This document shows, one piece after another, positions 1 through 8,918 of a stretch of 34,246 bases of DNA. This DNA comes from an uncultured Dehalococcoidia bacterium (GTDB lineage Bacteria > Chloroflexota > Dehalococcoidia > Lucifugimonadales > Australimonadaceae). Made by a program: the position numbers and the translations under genes. How positions within the stretch are numbered: the first letter of the stretch is position 1; every line of letters begins with the position of its first letter. The notes beneath the pieces were generated by a model. The model had not been told where the DNA came from and searched no databases. It saw only the letters and a program-made list of their open reading frames with translations. The stretch lies in the NCBI GenBank assembly GCA_937901475.1, contig CALGTL010000112.1, positions 1 to 34,246 of the forward strand. Reading direction: 5' to 3'.

Positions 1-126
1 GCTTTCGGGACTCTCGCGGTGTGGCTTATGGCAGCAGCTCTGACGATGGCCCTCTTGGGCCGTGAGACTGCAGGCCCACGAGCTCAAATGAGTTCTGAAA
101 ACACCCCAACCGAAGGTACTCGGTAA
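1..126 (+). CDS. C-terminal end of a membrane transporter (probably MFS), cut by window start
   Basis: The reading frame is open from base 1 to a TAA at 124-126 and encodes the last 41 residues of a protein. The visible part begins with a hydrophobic helix (AFGTLAVWLMAAALTMALLG), then RETAG and a polar tail. A last transmembrane helix followed by an R/P-E-T-x-G motif is the usual ending of major facilitator superfamily transporters, so a 12-helix MFS permease is the likely identity. The substrate cannot be read from this fragment. The next gene starts 19 bases later on the same strand with its own ribosome binding site, so the two may be co-transcribed. Confidence 0.6.
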   Translation, partial: AFGTLAVWLMAAALTMALLGRETAGPRAQMSSENTPTEGTR

Positions 127-145
127 CCGCAGAAGGAGATGCTCG

Positions 146-727
146 ATGACCACTGGCTTCGATGCAAACAAGGTGATTGTGACGGGAGAGAACCCTTTCA
201 TGAGATTGTCCGCTTCACCGGATGCTCCTCTAACCACTAATGCAAGCTTTTGGCGCGTGGTTCTGAGTCCGAAGGGACACGGGCACGTGTTGTTCTTGAA
301 AAGTGAGTTGACGGACGGTGTATGGCGCGTGTATTCCGACAACATCGCGTTGACACGTTGGCTCCAAGACACCGTGCAGGGAGTGTTGAACGATGAGCTT
401 CGTGATACAACATTGCCAGTGACAGATGCTGACTTCGAAAGTACGGGCGATCTACGTTCGTTCTGGACCGAGCATGTGAACGCGGACGATGAAGATATTT
501 CTCTGACGTGGTACGACATTGGGGAGCCCCTGCTGCGCCACACTCAGCCATTCAGCCAGCCAGGTAGACCGTACGGTGTATCGACTGTGCTCATTCCCTG
601 CATGGGAGCCCGCCTCACGTTGAATGGTGAACACGCAATCGGTCAACCGCAGCGCAGAGATTGGAACGAGCGTGAATTCAGCTCGTGTGCGCTCGCTTTC
701 GCAGAGTCGTGGACGGAATGGCCGTAG
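146..727 (+). CDS. Hypothetical soluble protein, 193 aa
   Basis: The ATG at 146 is preceded by AGAAGGAGA at suitable spacing, and codon use looks like a real gene. The product has no signal peptide or transmembrane segment and is acidic in the middle (ADDEDISLTWYD). I recognise no domain. Trp residues are frequent (for example SFWRVVLSP, RSFWTEHV, LTWYDIGE), and the protein looks like a compact mixed alpha/beta fold. It starts 19 bases after the putative MFS gene, so it may be a cytoplasmic partner of that transporter. That link rests on spacing alone. No function is assigned. Confidence 0.75.
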   Translation: MTTGFDANKVIVTGENPFMRLSASPDAPLTTNASFWRVVLSPKGHGHVLFLKSELTDGVWRVYSDNIALTRWLQDTVQGVLNDELRDTTLPVTDADFESTGDLRSFWTEHVNADDEDISLTWYDIGEPLLRHTQPFSQPGRPYGVSTVLIPCMGARLTLNGEHAIGQPQRRDWNEREFSSCALAFAESWTEWP

Positions 728-822
728 CGGTATTTAGTACATAGGCGTACCCCGTTGACCTATTAAGGGTTACTGCTTCATCATCCCTCGTAGTCAGGAA
801 AGAGAGTTAGGTTCAGATTTCA

Positions 823-1953
823 TTGGCAGAACGCGAAGTTTCATACGTATGGGTGGATGACTCGCAGGGCCTTCGGGCCGCTGTAGAGTCGATTTCATCG
901 GCGACGCGATTGGGTGTGGACACTGAGGCAGACTCCAGGCACCACTACCCAGAGAAGACGTGCTTGATTCAAATTGTGGCGGACGAGCGAGTTTTCGTCA
1001 TCGACCCCTTGACGGACATCGATATCGGAGAGCTGCGGGAATCATTCGAGAACTCCAATGTCGAGAAAATCTTTCATGGCGCGGACTTCGACCTCCGAGG
1101 CCTCAATCGTGACTGGGGCTTCGAGCTGCAGGGCGTTTACGATACAAATACAGGGGCCCGTTTCGCGGGACTCGAACGTTTTGGCTACGCTGCCCTTATT
1201 GAGGATCTAGTAGGCCCGATTATTGCTAAAGATCAGCGCCTACAGAGATCAGACTGGTCCAAGCGCCCGCTGACGGAAGCGGCGCTTGAGTATGCGGCGG
1301 CCGACGTCATTTACCTCGGCGATGTGCGCGATGCGATAGACGAGCGCGTGGTCAAGCTGGGACGCAGCGGATGGGTCGCGGAAGAGATGGAACGGCTTGA
1401 ACAGATCCGTTACACATTTCCAGATCCTGATTCGGCCTACCTTGGTGTTCGTGGCTCACACAAGCTAAACGGTCGCGGACTTGCTGTGCTGAAGCAGCTA
1501 TGGGAGTTGCGAGAGACTGAGGCTCGCAGGCGCGATCGCCCGACCGCATTCGTTATTCCTGCGGAGGCGTTGATAGCGATCGCGACAGAGCCGGAGATCG
1601 ACCTCGCTGATGTCAAAGGCCTAGGTCAGCAGACACGTTATAGACAGGGTGAAGCTATTGCTCGAGCAGTTAAGATGGGCCTTGCTGCCGACCCTCTCAA
1701 GCGTCCTCCTGGGCGTACCCCCTTCCGGTCCCGGTTATCGACAGAGGAATCAGGCCGACTTACAAAGCTCAAGGAATGGCGGATTGCTGAAGGCAAGAAG
1801 TTATCCATGGATCCGTCTTTGCTTTGGCCTATGCGAAGTCTTGAGCGTTTGTCGCATGAGCCATCGTTACTGGATGAAGAGTTGAAGTCCCCTGAGATTC
1901 GCCGCTGGCAGCGCAGTGAATTCGAAGCGGCAGTGCGTGCCACGCTCGCGTGA
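823..1953 (+). CDS. rnd: Ribonuclease D-like 3'-5' exoribonuclease with HRDC domain
   Basis: This 376-aa protein has a DEDDy exonuclease domain (about residues 5-175) and an HRDC nucleic-acid-binding domain (about 210-290). The acidic catalytic residues are visible: D33 and E35 in GVDTEADS, D90 in FHGADFDLRGL, and Y157 with D161 in EYAAADVIYL. RNase D enzymes trim the 3' ends of tRNA and other small RNAs in the cytoplasm, using two divalent metals bound by these residues. The length fits the family. The start is taken as TTG 823; a purine-rich AGGAAAGAGAG lies upstream at longer than ideal spacing, and no ATG occurs near the N terminus in this frame. The next gene begins about 80 bases downstream with its own ribosome binding site. 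Confidence 0.9.
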   Translation: MAEREVSYVWVDDSQGLRAAVESISSATRLGVDTEADSRHHYPEKTCLIQIVADERVFVIDPLTDIDIGELRESFENSNVEKIFHGADFDLRGLNRDWGFELQGVYDTNTGARFAGLERFGYAALIEDLVGPIIAKDQRLQRSDWSKRPLTEAALEYAAADVIYLGDVRDAIDERVVKLGRSGWVAEEMERLEQIRYTFPDPDSAYLGVRGSHKLNGRGLAVLKQLWELRETEARRRDRPTAFVIPAEALIAIATEPEIDLADVKGLGQQTRYRQGEAIARAVKMGLAADPLKRPPGRTPFRSRLSTEESGRLTKLKEWRIAEGKKLSMDPSLLWPMRSLERLSHEPSLLDEELKSPEIRRWQRSEFEAAVRATLA

Positions 1954-2034
1954 TTTGCGCGATATCTGTTGTTATGCTTCCTTCCGCCGTCCTCTCTCAT
2001 AGATCCTTTTTTTAGAAACCAAGGAGACCGCAGT

Positions 2035-4272
2035 ATGACCACCGCAGGAAACGGGCTAATCGGGAAATCAACCCCACGAATTGACGGCCCAGCAAAGACC
2101 ACGGGAAGAGCCGAGTACACCTCCGACGTGAAGCTGGACCGAATGCTATCCGGCCGAATTCTTCGTAGCCCTTACGCTCACGCCAGAATCAAGTCGATCG
2201 ACACTTCCAATGCGAAAACACTCCCTGGCGTTCATGCGATTGTCACCAGCGCAGACACTTTTGAAGGAGCACGCTATGGTCGCGCGATTGTTGATATTCC
2301 AGTCTTGGCACACGATGTAGTTCGTTACGTCGGCGAACAAGTTGCGGCCGTCGCAGCCGACGACGAAGATATCGCTGATCGGGCGATTCAACTCATCAAG
2401 GTGGAATACGAGGAACTCGACTCGGTACATGACCCCGAAGAGGCAATGAAAGCAGAGGCTCCACTGCTCCACCCAAACCTGCTTGAGTACCAAGGACTTC
2501 CCAAGCCTTTAGAGATTGCTAGTAACAATTACACAACATTCGATTGGTCTAAAGGCGACGTAGAGGCAGGGCTTGCAGAGGCAGACGTGGTCGTGGAAAA
2601 CACGTTCACAACTCCTCGCCAGCACCAAGGCTATATGGAACCTCACTCGTGTGTGGTGAATATCGACGGAGATGGTCGATTACACGTTTGGGCAGGCAAC
2701 AAGTCCCCATATCCCGCACGGAGGTTCCTTGCGATAGCGACGGGCCTTGATCAGGATCAAATTGTGCTGCACCCCGTAACCATCGGAGGCGACTTCGGCG
2801 GAAAAGGATCTCCTCTGCCAATTCCTATCGCGCATATGCTGGCCAAGGCCACGGGCCACCCAGTGAAAATCGTGTTCGATTACAGCGAAGACCTGATTGC
2901 CGCGAATCCCCGCCACCCTGCTGTTATCCACATGCGTACTGGAGTGAATCGAGATGGCACGATAATCGCGCATGACTCCGTGGTCATCTTCGACAGTGGT
3001 GCGTATGCCGGGTATAAACCTGGCGGTCATCTTGGAGGTGCTGGTGCTGCCGCTGGCCCGTACAAGATTGCGAACGGTCGAGTGGTCGAGCACCAGGTCT
3101 ATACGAATAATGTTCCATGCGGCTATATGCGTGGCCCTGGCGAGCCGCAAACCATGTTCGCGGTAGAGTCTCAGATTGATTGCGTGGCTCGTGCTATAGG
3201 CATGGACCCCGTAGAGATTAGACGGAAGAACCTGATCAGAGGGCAAGATCAAGACACGGTGGGTAGGTCTTACAACGAAGCTCGTTCGGTTGAAACTGTT
3301 GAGGCAGCGGTTGATGCATCAGGCTATACATCAGAGATTCGCATTGAAGGCAACGTTCGTATCGGCCACGGCTTGGCGACGGGAGAGCGAGCCCAAGCAG
3401 GCGGTGAAACGCATGCAGCGGTAACGCTCAACGAAGATGGCTCCGCAGTAGTACACACGACGGTATTCGAGCAAGGGACTGGTTCGTACACTGTGTTCCA
3501 GCAGTTGGCTGCTGACGGACTGGGCTTGCCGCTTGAGCAGGTTACTGTTGAGGTGTGGGATACGGATAGCGCCCCGTTTGATTCCGGCATCGGCGGGGCG
3601 CGAGTTACACGTATGGGTAGCATCGCAATCTACGACGCGGTTGAGCATGCAAAGGCAGAGCTTTTCAAGATTACATCGGAGTTGCTTGCTTGGCCTGACG
3701 ATAAATTGGAGGTGAATGGCCATCAGGTGACGCGTTCAGACACAGGTGAATCTGAGGATTGGCGGACGATTATCAGACGAACCGGCGACCCAATCGTGGG
3801 GCAGGGGGAGTCGAAGGACAACTCACCTAACCCTTGGACGTCGTTTACGACGCAAATAGCAGAAGTCGCGGTTGACACGGAGACCGGACAGGTACGGCTG
3901 CTCACTTTGACCACCGCCCACGATATAGGCACCGTGATCAATCCTGTCGGCTTCTACGGTCAAATCAATGGGGGCGCTGTGCAGGGGATTGGCTACGGGC
4001 TCACGGAGGAATTAATTCTCGAGGACGGGCACGTGCAGACGACCTCGTTTGCGGATTACAAATTGCCTTCGATTGCAGACATTCCTGAGCTTCGGACGGT
4101 GCTATTGGAACCAACTCAAGGTATAGGACCTTATAACGTGAAAGGGATTGGCGAGCACTCTAACGCGCAGACAGCGCCGGCTATTGCGAATGCTGTTGAA
4201 GCGGCGGTTGGTGTGCGGATTCGAGACTTACCAGTGACCGCAGAGAAGGTTTTTAGGGCTCTCCATGGGTAA
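2035..4272 (+). CDS. Xanthine dehydrogenase/aldehyde oxidase family molybdopterin-binding subunit
   Basis: This 745-aa protein is the large, molybdenum cofactor-binding subunit of a molybdenum hydroxylase (CoxL/XdhB type). Such enzymes hydroxylate an aldehyde, purine or N-heterocycle using water. The N-terminal a/b-hammerhead domain (about 15-125) is followed by the Moco domains. Family motifs are present: GGDFGGKG (251-258), GYMRGPGEPQTMFAVE, GIGGARVTRMG, and near the end KGIGEHSNAQ, where E707 aligns with the catalytic Glu. A CO dehydrogenase form I AYxCSFR loop is absent, so CO is unlikely to be the substrate. The start at ATG 2035 is chosen because AAGGAG lies 8 bases upstream; the longer in-frame ATG at 1969 has no site. 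No FAD or 2Fe-2S subunit gene lies beside it, which is unusual. Confidence 0.92.
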   Translation: MTTAGNGLIGKSTPRIDGPAKTTGRAEYTSDVKLDRMLSGRILRSPYAHARIKSIDTSNAKTLPGVHAIVTSADTFEGARYGRAIVDIPVLAHDVVRYVGEQVAAVAADDEDIADRAIQLIKVEYEELDSVHDPEEAMKAEAPLLHPNLLEYQGLPKPLEIASNNYTTFDWSKGDVEAGLAEADVVVENTFTTPRQHQGYMEPHSCVVNIDGDGRLHVWAGNKSPYPARRFLAIATGLDQDQIVLHPVTIGGDFGGKGSPLPIPIAHMLAKATGHPVKIVFDYSEDLIAANPRHPAVIHMRTGVNRDGTIIAHDSVVIFDSGAYAGYKPGGHLGGAGAAAGPYKIANGRVVEHQVYTNNVPCGYMRGPGEPQTMFAVESQIDCVARAIGMDPVEIRRKNLIRGQDQDTVGRSYNEARSVETVEAAVDASGYTSEIRIEGNVRIGHGLATGERAQAGGETHAAVTLNEDGSAVVHTTVFEQGTGSYTVFQQLAADGLGLPLEQVTVEVWDTDSAPFDSGIGGARVTRMGSIAIYDAVEHAKAELFKITSELLAWPDDKLEVNGHQVTRSDTGESEDWRTIIRRTGDPIVGQGESKDNSPNPWTSFTTQIAEVAVDTETGQVRLLTLTTAHDIGTVINPVGFYGQINGGAVQGIGYGLTEELILEDGHVQTTSFADYKLPSIADIPELRTVLLEPTQGIGPYNVKGIGEHSNAQTAPAIANAVEAAVGVRIRDLPVTAEKVFRALHG

Positions 4273-4780
4273 CGGCGACTTTTAAAGGCGGCCAAACATA
4301 AGACGAACGCAGCCGATGCTACGTCTGCAATGGAACTAGAACGACGCGAATAAGAGCAATCGCATGGCTGTACGTCGCAGAGAACGAAACCGGACTGTTG
4401 CTTGGTGATAGAGCACAGTCTTCAACCAGACGCTGCCATCCATAAACCTGACTACCCGCCTAGCGATGTTTAGCCCAGGCTTTGCTGTTCCGAATAAGCG
4501 TGTGATTGAAACCTTGGTTTGAGTAAACGTTTGGTAAGGGTACGATTGCTTCCCGCTAAGAATTTCTAAACCGATACCTGCGACCGCGGAGTCAAAGGCA
4601 CCTGGGTCTGCCATGGGAAAATCGCTAGATTTAATATGTTCGTTCTGTGTGAACTTAGCTGCATTACCCACGCGATTAGAGAGAATTTGCCGTACCTAAC
4701 GGTATGTTGTTCGTTGCCTGGCGTTGTAGCCGTTCGTTAGACTAGAAACGCTAAATACTCAATCACGCGAGGTGTCAAAA
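4273..4780. other. Gene-poor intergenic stretch upstream of tldD
   Basis: About 500 bases between the molybdenum hydroxylase gene and tldD. I see no credible gene here. A minus-strand frame of 111 codons (4336-4671) opens with GTG, has no ribosome binding site and matches nothing I know. The stretch probably holds the promoter of the tldD operon. No clear terminator hairpin with a T-run was found. Confidence 0.5.
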
Positions 4781-6163
4781 GTGGCCATGGATGAGCGGAT
4801 GCGAGAGCGCGTTGAAGATGCCATCAAGAGCGTTGACGCACAGTACATCGAAGTGCACATCGAGGAAGCGTCATCCTCTGGAATCCGTTACAGGGGTCGC
4901 GAACTTGAAGAAATCGGTCGAGGCAATGCCCTTGGCGGAAGTGTTCGAGCACTTGCCGGCGGAGGTTGGGGATTCACTTCTTTCAACAATCTCAACGACC
5001 TTCAAGCTAAGGTACGTATGGCAGTTGACCAAGCTCGGATCGTTGGCGGCGAGTATATTGAACTCGCCGAAGTGCCAACGGTTGTAGATCATGTCCCTGC
5101 TCGCATCGCGATGGATCCCATGGGCGTGGCGCTGCCGGACAAGAAAGCACTGCTTGATCAATACGTCGAAATTATGATGGGAACGACGGGAGTACAGAGC
5201 TCCAGCGTGAGTTACAACGACTCCAAGCGTCACATGGTGTTTGCTAACTCTGAAGGCTCCTATATTGACCAAGAGCGTGTGGACGTCAATATGCGTCTAG
5301 CAGCGACGGCTCGGGATGGCTCGGAGGTTCAACAATCAGGCACGAGCCTAGGCAGTCTTGGTGACTATGGTTTCGTCCAGACATTGCACGAAGACGCTAA
5401 AGAAGTGGCAGAGAAAGCGGTTGCCCTGTTGAATGCACCGACAATCAAAGGAGGTGAGTACACCGTAATCCTCGACCCTATCCTTGCGGGCGTGTTTATT
5501 CATGAGGCCTTCGGTCACTTGAGCGAAGCTGACCACATCTATGCAGAGCCCCGCCTTCAGGAATTGATGCGCCCGGGGAAACTGTTCGGTGGGAAGCACC
5601 TGAATGTCAAGGATGGAGCCACAGTTCCTCAACCCACACTCCGTGGCTCCTATCTCTACGATGACGAGGGAGTGCAGGGACAAGAAACAGACCTCATCCG
5701 TGAGGGCGTACTGGTTGGTCGATTGCACTCACGGGAGACGGCAGCGAAGCTCGGCGAGCGGCCTACTGGAAACGCCCGTGCCCTTAACTACCGTTTCGCC
5801 CCCATCGTGCGAATGACCAATACATTCATCGTTCCTGGCACTAATTCGGTGGAAGATCTGTTTAAGGGCGTAGAGGATGGCGTGTACGTCAAGAACTGGT
5901 ATGGTGGAATGACCAGCATGGAGATGTTCACTTTCTCCGCTGGCGAGGCCTATCGCATCCGCAATGGAAAGATTGAAGAACTGTGTCGTCCTGTGATGCT
6001 CTCCGGTAACGTTTTCTCTACACTACATAATTTGGACATGGTCGGTAACGACCTAGGTATGAACGAAGGCGGCGGCTGCGGGAAAGCAGGGCAAGGTCCT
6101 TTGCCTGTATCGAATGGCAGCCCACACATCCGCATCCAGAAATGCTTGATTGGAGGGGCTTAG
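4781..6163 (+). CDS. tldD: TldD, metalloprotease subunit of the TldD/TldE complex
   Basis: TldD forms a heteromeric zinc protease with TldE/PmbA that degrades unfolded peptides and trims leader peptides of some ribosomally made peptides. The signature HEAFGH (HExxxH, near residue 241) supplies two zinc ligands. The C terminus carries the typical GGCGKAGQGPLP and GSPHIRI motifs. The length of about 460 aa is normal. GTG 4781 is the preferred start because GAGG (4769-4772) lies 8 bases upstream; GTG 4772 and ATG 4787 are in-frame alternatives. The gene overlaps pmbA by 22 bases if that gene starts at 6142, and it is the first of five overlapping or abutting genes, so co-transcription is very likely. 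Confidence 0.95.
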   Translation: MAMDERMRERVEDAIKSVDAQYIEVHIEEASSSGIRYRGRELEEIGRGNALGGSVRALAGGGWGFTSFNNLNDLQAKVRMAVDQARIVGGEYIELAEVPTVVDHVPARIAMDPMGVALPDKKALLDQYVEIMMGTTGVQSSSVSYNDSKRHMVFANSEGSYIDQERVDVNMRLAATARDGSEVQQSGTSLGSLGDYGFVQTLHEDAKEVAEKAVALLNAPTIKGGEYTVILDPILAGVFIHEAFGHLSEADHIYAEPRLQELMRPGKLFGGKHLNVKDGATVPQPTLRGSYLYDDEGVQGQETDLIREGVLVGRLHSRETAAKLGERPTGNARALNYRFAPIVRMTNTFIVPGTNSVEDLFKGVEDGVYVKNWYGGMTSMEMFTFSAGEAYRIRNGKIEELCRPVMLSGNVFSTLHNLDMVGNDLGMNEGGGCGKAGQGPLPVSNGSPHIRIQKCLIGGA

Positions 6164-7500
6164 TCATCGCTACTCAAGCATCAACCGAATCGATTGCCGA
6201 ACAAATACTGGCGGCAGCGTCTAAAGAAGGCGAAGAAGCCGAGGTCTTCTACGTAAGTTCCTCTAGCACTCCTGTGCACTTTGAGGCGAACCAAATTAAG
6301 GCAGTCGACTCTAATGAATCATCTGGTGCTGCACTTCGCCTAATCAAGAACGGTCGAGTTGGTTTTGGGTCATCCAGCGACCTGGGCAATATCGATTCTT
6401 TAATTTCTTCGGCCATAGAGACTTCTCAATTTGGCGCAGAGGCGAAATTCCAATTCCCTGGTAAGACTGACTTGCCTGAAGTGCCGGTGTTCGATCCATC
6501 GGTAAACGACGTTTCACTCGAAGAGATGGTTGCGCTTGGACAACATGTCATTGATGAACTGCGAGCACACTCGGACGAGGTACAAGTAGAAGGTGGAGTG
6601 TCTCACTCTACTTCCACTATCACACTACTTAACAGTCGTGGAGGGCAGGTGTCATACGCTCGGACTGGCTTTCGTATAGGGTTCGAAGCTACGGTAATTC
6701 GTGGTGAAGACATGCTCTTCACTTTCGACGGACAGAGTAGTGTCAGCCCCATCACTGACCCATCTGAGATGATTGCGGCAATCATTCGACAACTCGCTTG
6801 GGCGAAGGACACGGCGACGGTTGAGACCAAGACTATGCCCGTTATCCTTATGCCGGCTGCAGTCCCTAGCATTTTGTTGAGCCCTCTGCTGGCGGGTTTA
6901 AGTGGTAAATCGGTACTTCAAGGTACATCGCCGCTGGCCGAGAAAATGGGCGAGAAGATTGTCGATGAGCGATTCACTATGATTGATGACTCTACGCTGC
7001 CTTGGATTCCCGCGAGCAGCCCCAGCGATGATGAAGGTATTGCAAGCCGACGTTTGCCGCTGATCGAGAGTGGGATGGTGGGAACGTTCTTGTATGACCT
7101 GCAGACTGCCGGCCTCGCTGGTACGCAGAGTACAGGTAGCGGCGAACGTGGACTCGGCTCTTTGCCTAGCCCATCCGCTGGTGTTCTCGTCGTTGGCGAA
7201 GGCGATACTTCGCTCGATAACATAATTGCTGACATGAGCGAAGGCCTCATCGTTGAAGCTCTTTTGGGCGCAGGGCAGAGCAACGTACTTGGAGGTGACT
7301 TCAATGCCAACATCCTGTTGGGATACAAAATCGAAAATGGTAAAGTCGTCGGCCGAGTGAAGAATACAATGATTTCAGGTAACGCCTACAAAGCTCTGAA
7401 TAACCTCATCGCCATAGGCAATGATGGACGTTGGGTACGTGGCGGGCTTTTCGCTCCTACGATTGCGCTAGCCGATGTCTCAGTCTCTGCGAACGGATAG
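6142..7500 (+). CDS. pmbA: TldE/PmbA, partner subunit of the TldD protease
   Basis: This 452-aa protein is the non-catalytic homologue of TldD and lacks the HExxxH motif, as expected for PmbA/TldE. Conserved features include SGKSVLQGTSPLAEKMG, the loop GTFLYDLQTAG, and the C-terminal GNAYKALNN and GGLFAPTIALADVSVS stretches. It follows tldD directly, the standard arrangement. The ATG at 6142 lies inside tldD and has no ribosome binding site. A strong GGAGGGG at 6152-6158 lies 7 bases before an in-frame ATC at 6166, so initiation at that rare codon, giving IATQASTE at the N terminus, is a real alternative. The downstream HEAT-repeat gene starts inside or just after its 3' end. Confidence 0.93.
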   Translation: MLDWRGLVIATQASTESIAEQILAAASKEGEEAEVFYVSSSSTPVHFEANQIKAVDSNESSGAALRLIKNGRVGFGSSSDLGNIDSLISSAIETSQFGAEAKFQFPGKTDLPEVPVFDPSVNDVSLEEMVALGQHVIDELRAHSDEVQVEGGVSHSTSTITLLNSRGGQVSYARTGFRIGFEATVIRGEDMLFTFDGQSSVSPITDPSEMIAAIIRQLAWAKDTATVETKTMPVILMPAAVPSILLSPLLAGLSGKSVLQGTSPLAEKMGEKIVDERFTMIDDSTLPWIPASSPSDDEGIASRRLPLIESGMVGTFLYDLQTAGLAGTQSTGSGERGLGSLPSPSAGVLVVGEGDTSLDNIIADMSEGLIVEALLGAGQSNVLGGDFNANILLGYKIENGKVVGRVKNTMISGNAYKALNNLIAIGNDGRWVRGGLFAPTIALADVSVSANG

Positions 7501-8479
7501 CGTTTCAATGTCTCTTAAAGAATATATGGTAGAGCTACGAGACCCTGGCCACGAGATGACTTCGGCGGGGCTTGGGCAGCTGAGCGGTCTGACTGATGAA
7601 GACGAAAGAGCCTTTAAAGCTGGATGGGAAGCCATCCCGGTTAATCGCCGCCTTGAACTCATTAATCGCCTTGTTGAAATAGCTGACGATAATGCAGAGC
7701 TCGACTACCACGCAGTGTTTTGCTATGCACTAGGCGATGATGAACCATCTGTTCGTGAGCACGCTACTTTGGGCCTTTGGGAGACCGAGGACCGACGAAC
7801 AATCCCTCTGCTCATCGAGCGCTTGGAGCATGATTCTGCGGATGAAGTACGAGGAGCTGCTGCGCAAGCGCTTGGGCATTTTGCCGTCCTTGCTGATAGC
7901 GGCAAGCTGGTACCACGCGATACGACCCGTATCTGGGAAGCACTTAAGGCTTCCGTGGACGACGAGGACGAGCCAATCATGGTAAGACGCCGATCTTTGG
8001 AGTCGATTGCAGCTTTTAGGTCTCCAGAGGTACGTTCCTGGATTCAATGGGGCTTCGATCACTCAGAATCGATGTTGCGTCAGAGTGCACTATTTGCAAT
8101 GGGGCGCAGCGGTGACACTGCATGGCTGGAGATTGTTGTCGGTGAAATGGAAAGTGACGACCCGGCCATGCGCTATGAAGCGGCGAATGCCGCTCGCGAG
8201 TATGGCGAAGAGGAAACTTTGCCAGCACTCACAGAATTGATTCACGACATCGATGTACAGGTTTCCCTGGCCGCGCTTCACGCGATAGCTGGTATCGGAG
8301 GCGCGAAAGCTCGCGGACTACTGCGAAGCTACGCGAACTCGGGAGATGACCCCGTGGTGCAGGAAGCAGCGGCAGAGGCTCTGGAGATATTGGAAGCTGA
8401 CGCGGCTGATTTCTCAACCATGAAACTCCCCAACCAAGATGACATAGGCTACGAGAATGACGAAGACGATGACTTCTAA
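7475..8479 (+). CDS. HEAT-repeat protein
   Basis: This soluble protein of up to 334 aa is built mainly of helical HEAT/PBS-lyase-type repeats, seen as recurring patterns such as SVREHATLGLWE, EVRGAAAQALGH, MLRQSALFAMGR, AMRYEAANAARE and VVQEAAAEALEI. Such repeats form a curved scaffold for protein binding; no catalytic site is evident. The C terminus is a highly acidic tail (YENDEDDDF). Two starts are possible: ATG 7475, overlapping pmbA by 26 bases, and ATG 7508 (MSLKEYMVEL), 7 bases after the pmbA stop; neither has a strong ribosome binding site. Its position between pmbA and a Nudix gene suggests a role in the same unit, possibly as an adaptor for the TldD/E protease. That role is inference. 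Confidence 0.85.
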   Translation: MSQSLRTDSVSMSLKEYMVELRDPGHEMTSAGLGQLSGLTDEDERAFKAGWEAIPVNRRLELINRLVEIADDNAELDYHAVFCYALGDDEPSVREHATLGLWETEDRRTIPLLIERLEHDSADEVRGAAAQALGHFAVLADSGKLVPRDTTRIWEALKASVDDEDEPIMVRRRSLESIAAFRSPEVRSWIQWGFDHSESMLRQSALFAMGRSGDTAWLEIVVGEMESDDPAMRYEAANAAREYGEEETLPALTELIHDIDVQVSLAALHAIAGIGGAKARGLLRSYANSGDDPVVQEAAAEALEILEADAADFSTMKLPNQDDIGYENDEDDDF

Positions 8480-8918
8480 CTTGCCAACCCGCGAGGCGAT
8501 GTCTGCTGGTGGAGTGGTTTACCGCCAAGATGCGGGGACATTGTTAATTGCGCTTTGCGGTCGGACGCGCAGCGGTACTTGGAATTTGCCGAAAGGTACC
8601 CCTGACCTGGGAGAAACTGTTGAGCAAACGGCGCTTCGCGAGGTTCAGGAAGAAACGGGACTTGAAGTAGAGATTGAACGCCCGCTAGGTTCGATTGAAT
8701 ATTGGTTTACAAAACAATCGAAGACCTTCCACAAAGTAGTTCATTTCTTCCTGATGGGTGAGCGCGGTGGCAGCTTCGATTTGCACGATCCCGAATTCGA
8801 TGTCATTGAGTGGTTTCCTGCTATGGAGGCCGTAGGCTCTCTGACCTTCGAGACAGAAGCCGGCGTCGTTCGCCAGGCCATCGAAGCTTTGGCCAGCAGG
8901 AGTTCGGGAAGTGCTTGA
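8457..8918 (+). CDS. Nudix hydrolase
   Basis: This 153-aa protein contains a complete Nudix box, G-x5-E-x7-REVQEETGL, within LPKGTPDLGETVEQT and the following helix. The box binds Mg2+ and supports hydrolysis of a nucleoside diphosphate linked to another group X. The overall form (GVVYRQDAGTLLIALCGR, then WNLPKGTPDLGE) resembles bacterial diadenosine polyphosphate or house-cleaning Nudix enzymes, but the substrate cannot be read. The gene begins inside the HEAT-repeat gene (ATG 8457, or ATG 8469 in the same frame), an overlap of up to 23 bases that implies translational coupling. Its own stop overlaps the start of the acetyltransferase gene. Confidence 0.92.
   Translation: MTKTMTSNLPTREAMSAGGVVYRQDAGTLLIALCGRTRSGTWNLPKGTPDLGETVEQTALREVQEETGLEVEIERPLGSIEYWFTKQSKTFHKVVHFFLMGERGGSFDLHDPEFDVIEWFPAMEAVGSLTFETEAGVVRQAIEALASRSSGSA

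Noticed and set aside
1969-2034. Upstream extension of the molybdenum hydroxylase subunit from ATG 1969
   Set aside because: No ribosome binding site there, whereas AAGGAG precedes ATG 2035 and the protein motifs begin after it.
4336-4671. 111-codon minus-strand frame as a gene
   Set aside because: GTG start without ribosome binding site, unnatural composition and no recognisable pattern.
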